Positions 5,600 to 7,505 of a stretch of DNA of 7,505 bases are shown in pieces. Origin of the DNA: Verrucomicrobiales bacterium (GTDB taxonomy: Bacteria > Verrucomicrobiota > Verrucomicrobiia > Limisphaerales > UBA1100). Every line of letters starts with the position of its first letter. Within the stretch, counting starts at the first letter, position 1. The notes below the pieces were generated by a model. The model had not been told where the DNA came from and ran no database searches. It saw only the letters and a program-made list of their open reading frames with translations. A program made the translations under genes and the position numbers. Location of the stretch: assembly GCA_002724615.1 (NCBI GenBank), contig PBPF01000099.1:1-7505 (forward strand), written 5' to 3'.

Positions 5600-6994
5600 T
5601 TACTTGCCACTGAATACCGGCTTCACCTTGGCCCGGTCATACAGGTCCTTCCAGTCCTTGCCAATCTCTGGTGACAGGATGGAGGTCGTGACGCCCGGTT
5701 CAAAGTACGGGTAGCCGTTGTCCTTCATGAACAGTCGCAGCATGAAGTTCACGCCTCCGTTGGCCACGTACATTCGTCGACCATCGGGCCAGCGTGTCTC
5801 CAGCAAGCGCGGAGGGTTGGGACGCGACTTGGGCTTGGGAATGGCCAGCGCTTTCACCTGCTCGTGGTCCAGTTCAACACCCAGACCCGGCCCGTCGGGG
5901 ATTGGTGTGCGGCCGTTCTTCACCACGATGGGCTTCTTCAGCAGCGTGTGCGTGTAAAGCTGATGGCAGTTCACCGCCGGCCAGATGGCATGGCTGTTTA
6001 CCGCACCGAAATGCAGACTCCATGCGGCCGTGATGCTGCTGCCCACGATTTGCAACCAGAACGGCATGTCCGCCATCGCCGCCACCGTGCCTTGGCGCAT
6101 CACGCGATTTGCGCCACCGCCAATCACGAACCCGTGGCAGATTGGATTCCGGAGCGCGAAGATTGCCTCCGGCCAACCGTAGTGGTGTGCAACCTTGGCT
6201 GTGGTGTTCTTGACGATACTCATCCCGTCGGGAATGTTGTCCTGCGCGATGGGCGTCTCTACCATCTTGGTGATCGCGTATTTCTCAACCGCCTTCAAGA
6301 TGGGGATTCCGCGCTCTGCGTCCAGAAGCGTGTTATTGTAGTCGAACGTGATCGAAAAACCTTTCGACGAAGCCATGTCGCCCTGTCGTGCCTGTTCCCA
6401 AATATCAAACCACGGTCGGCCCTTTGTTTTGAATGCAAGATAGCCGTTTGCCGCCGCTGTCTTTGCCTCGCTGGCCACATCTTCCGGCGGCATGTCAATA
6501 TTCCACCAACCCAAGGGCGTGTCCTTGTGCACTTGCTTGCCCAACAGCGCATGTACCGGCACATCCATGGCGCGCCCCACGGCATCAAACAAAGCCATCT
6601 GTAGCCCTGCTCCAAGTTCGTCGTCCCACATGATCGCTGCAGCGTTTTTGCCTTTTGCAAAGGCCACATTTTTGTCCTCGGTGGCGCGGAACGTGTAATG
6701 CAGAAGTGTCTCGCCAAACCCCACATGCCCCGAAGCCAGTTCCACTTGGAATACCTCAATGTATTTCCAATGTGGCAATTCCCGCGCCATGTTCCGAGCC
6801 GGCACAGTGCGGTAAGGCACCTTCACCGTCGTGCGTGTGATGTTCTTGACCCGCAACCCCGGTTCATTGGCTCCCGGGCGCGCCGCTGGTTTCGGCTGTG
6901 CCCTGCCGAGCCACGGCGCGAATGCCACACCCGCCATCGAGGCCAATAACATTTCGCGGCGTGAAAATTTCAGGGGAGATTGAAACGTGGTCAT
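5600..6994 (-). CDS. Tat-exported enolase-superfamily protein (mandelate racemase/muconate lactonizing enzyme type)
   Basis: A 464-residue protein with a twin-arginine signal, SRREMLL (11-17), followed by a hydrophobic stretch and a likely cut near GRA (30-32), so it should fold in the cytoplasm and work in the periplasm. The enolase-superfamily barrel is suggested by LAFKTKGRPW (186-195, KxK pair K189/K191), FDYNNTLLD (217-225, D218 and N220), VETPIAQDN (245-253, E246) and the family's closing motif GPGLGVELD (368-376). GFGETLLHY (92-100) fits the capping domain. K189/K191 could be catalytic bases and D218/E246 metal ligands. Where the third acidic ligand normally sits I see VAHHYG (268-273), and the usual beta-6 acid appears replaced in FVIGGGANRV (289-298). 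Activity is therefore uncertain, and no substrate can be named. The ATG at 6994 is fixed by an in-frame TGA eight codons upstream; there is no Shine-Dalgarno. A C-terminal extension of about 90 residues follows the core. Confidence 0.88.
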   Translation of the reverse strand: MTTFQSPLKFSRREMLLASMAGVAFAPWLGRAQPKPAARPGANEPGLRVKNITRTTVKVPYRTVPARNMARELPHWKYIEVFQVELASGHVGFGETLLHYTFRATEDKNVAFAKGKNAAAIMWDDELGAGLQMALFDAVGRAMDVPVHALLGKQVHKDTPLGWWNIDMPPEDVASEAKTAAANGYLAFKTKGRPWFDIWEQARQGDMASSKGFSITFDYNNTLLDAERGIPILKAVEKYAITKMVETPIAQDNIPDGMSIVKNTTAKVAHHYGWPEAIFALRNPICHGFVIGGGANRVMRQGTVAAMADMPFWLQIVGSSITAAWSLHFGAVNSHAIWPAVNCHQLYTHTLLKKPIVVKNGRTPIPDGPGLGVELDHEQVKALAIPKPKSRPNPPRLLETRWPDGRRMYVANGGVNFMLRLFMKDNGYPYFEPGVTTSILSPEIGKDWKDLYDRAKVKPVFSGK

Positions 6995-7000
6995 GGAAAA

Positions 7001-7029
7001 ATTGTAGAACCCGAATCAAGCGTTGTCAC
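7001..7029 (-). promoter_or_regulatory. Sigma70-like promoter, probably giving a leaderless transcript
   Basis: On the minus strand, GTGACA (7024-7029; five of six matches to TTGACA) and TACAAT (7001-7006; five of six to TATAAT) are separated by exactly 17 bases. Only six bases lie between the -10 box and the ATG of the enolase-superfamily gene, so transcription would begin at or next to the A of the ATG. This agrees with the lack of a Shine-Dalgarno there. It also separates this gene from the DUF1501 gene as its own transcription unit. Confidence 0.55.
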
Positions 7030-7058
7030 CAAAAACCCTTGTCCTGAGTGCTGCGTGG

Positions 7059-7505
7059 TTAAAGAACCTCGGGCAGGGGTTTGTAGCCTTGGTCGACGAT
7101 GTAGTGAGGGCGACCTTGGAGGTCGGTGATGGTGGCGGTGTCGGTGTTAATGCCAAGGTTGTTGTAGAGGGTGGCGAAGATTTCCTGGACGTGCACGGGA
7201 CGGCTGTTGGGTTCGCCGCCATCTTTGGTGGTGCTGCCGATGACTTGGCCGGTTTTCATGCCGCCGCCGGCGAGGATGGCGGGGGCGACGTTGGGCCAGT
7301 GGTCACGGCCGCCCTTGGCGTTGATGCGCGGGGTCCGGCCGAATTCGCCCCAGACGACGACGGACACGTCCTCGTTCAATCCGCGCTCGTGAAGATCGTT
7401 GATGAGCGTGGCAAGGGCGTGGTCGAAGTCGGGCAAATCCCAGTTGCACAGCGTGGGCAGCGGGCCGCCGCGGTTGGCGTGCCAATCCCATGCGCCGAAG
7501 GCGAC
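7059..7505 (-). CDS. DUF1501 protein, C-terminal part; N-terminus beyond the window edge
   Basis: The last 148 codons of a DUF1501 protein, ending in TAA. The frame stays open to the right edge with no start in view; an in-frame TTG at 7436 is internal, since conserved sequence continues upstream of it. Recognisable elements are [12 protein letters not shown] near the edge, [17 protein letters not shown] (helix then strand), and the hallmark [10 protein letters not shown] followed by GGRDHWP, then [20 protein letters not shown], a pattern shared with sulfatase/alkaline-phosphatase-fold proteins. Full-length members are usually 400-480 residues, often with a Tat signal, so about two thirds is missing. 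They are abundant in Planctomycetota and Verrucomicrobiota, where they commonly follow a DUF1549/DUF1553 protein gene; that gene would lie beyond the right edge. The biochemical role is not established. The 64-base gap to the next gene holds that gene's promoter and no clear terminator. Confidence 0.93.
   Translation of the reverse strand, partial: VAFGAWDWHANRGGPLPTLCNWDLPDFDHALATLINDLHERGLNEDVSVVVWGEFGRTPRINAKGGRDHWPNVAPAILAGGGMKTGQVIGSTTKDGGEPNSRPVHVQEIFATLYNNLGINTDTATITDLQGRPHYIVDQGYKPLPEVL

Overview
The window reads as chromosomal DNA from a GC-rich bacterium of the PVC group, most likely Verrucomicrobiota or a planctomycete-like relative. This is inferred from gene content: a DUF1501 protein, a secreted PQQ-like propeller protein with the 'DWPQWRGP' opening typical of that group, and a Tat-exported enolase-superfamily protein. 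No rRNA or other phylogenetic marker confirms it. Every recognisable gene lies on the minus strand, so transcription runs from high to low coordinates. Coding density is high; no gap between genes exceeds about 115 bases. I see no tRNA, rRNA, CRISPR array, insertion sequence or phage gene.

In transcription order: (1) the C-terminal 148 codons of a DUF1501 protein enter from the right edge (7505-7059). (2) After 64 bases comes a Tat-signal enolase-superfamily (mandelate racemase/muconate lactonizing type) protein (6994-5600), preceded by a strong sigma70-like promoter placed so that its transcript would be leaderless. (3) After 52 bases comes an Fe-S cluster pair: an IscA/SufA/ErpA-type carrier (5547-5158) and an HscB-like J-domain co-chaperone (5158-4580), joined by a TGATG stop/start overlap. 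(4) After 113 bases comes a pair of envelope genes, a DUF2784-like small membrane protein (4466-4050) and a secreted proline-rich protein of unknown function (4053-3247), joined by an ATGA overlap. (5) After 90 bases holding an inverted repeat comes a secreted PQQ-like beta-propeller protein (3156-1924). (6) After 114 bases comes a UvrD/PcrA/Rep-family DNA helicase (1809-1), whose last motif runs off the left edge.

Functionally this is a mix: housekeeping Fe-S biogenesis and DNA repair sit among exported proteins typical of PVC genomes. The best-supported co-translated units are carrier plus HscB and DUF2784 plus secreted protein. Nothing here forms an obvious new defence or mobile system. 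The points that most merit a second look are the altered metal site of the enolase-superfamily protein, its apparently leaderless promoter, the uncharacterised membrane/secreted pair, and the coupled carrier-HscB pair with no IscU, IscS or HscA beside it.
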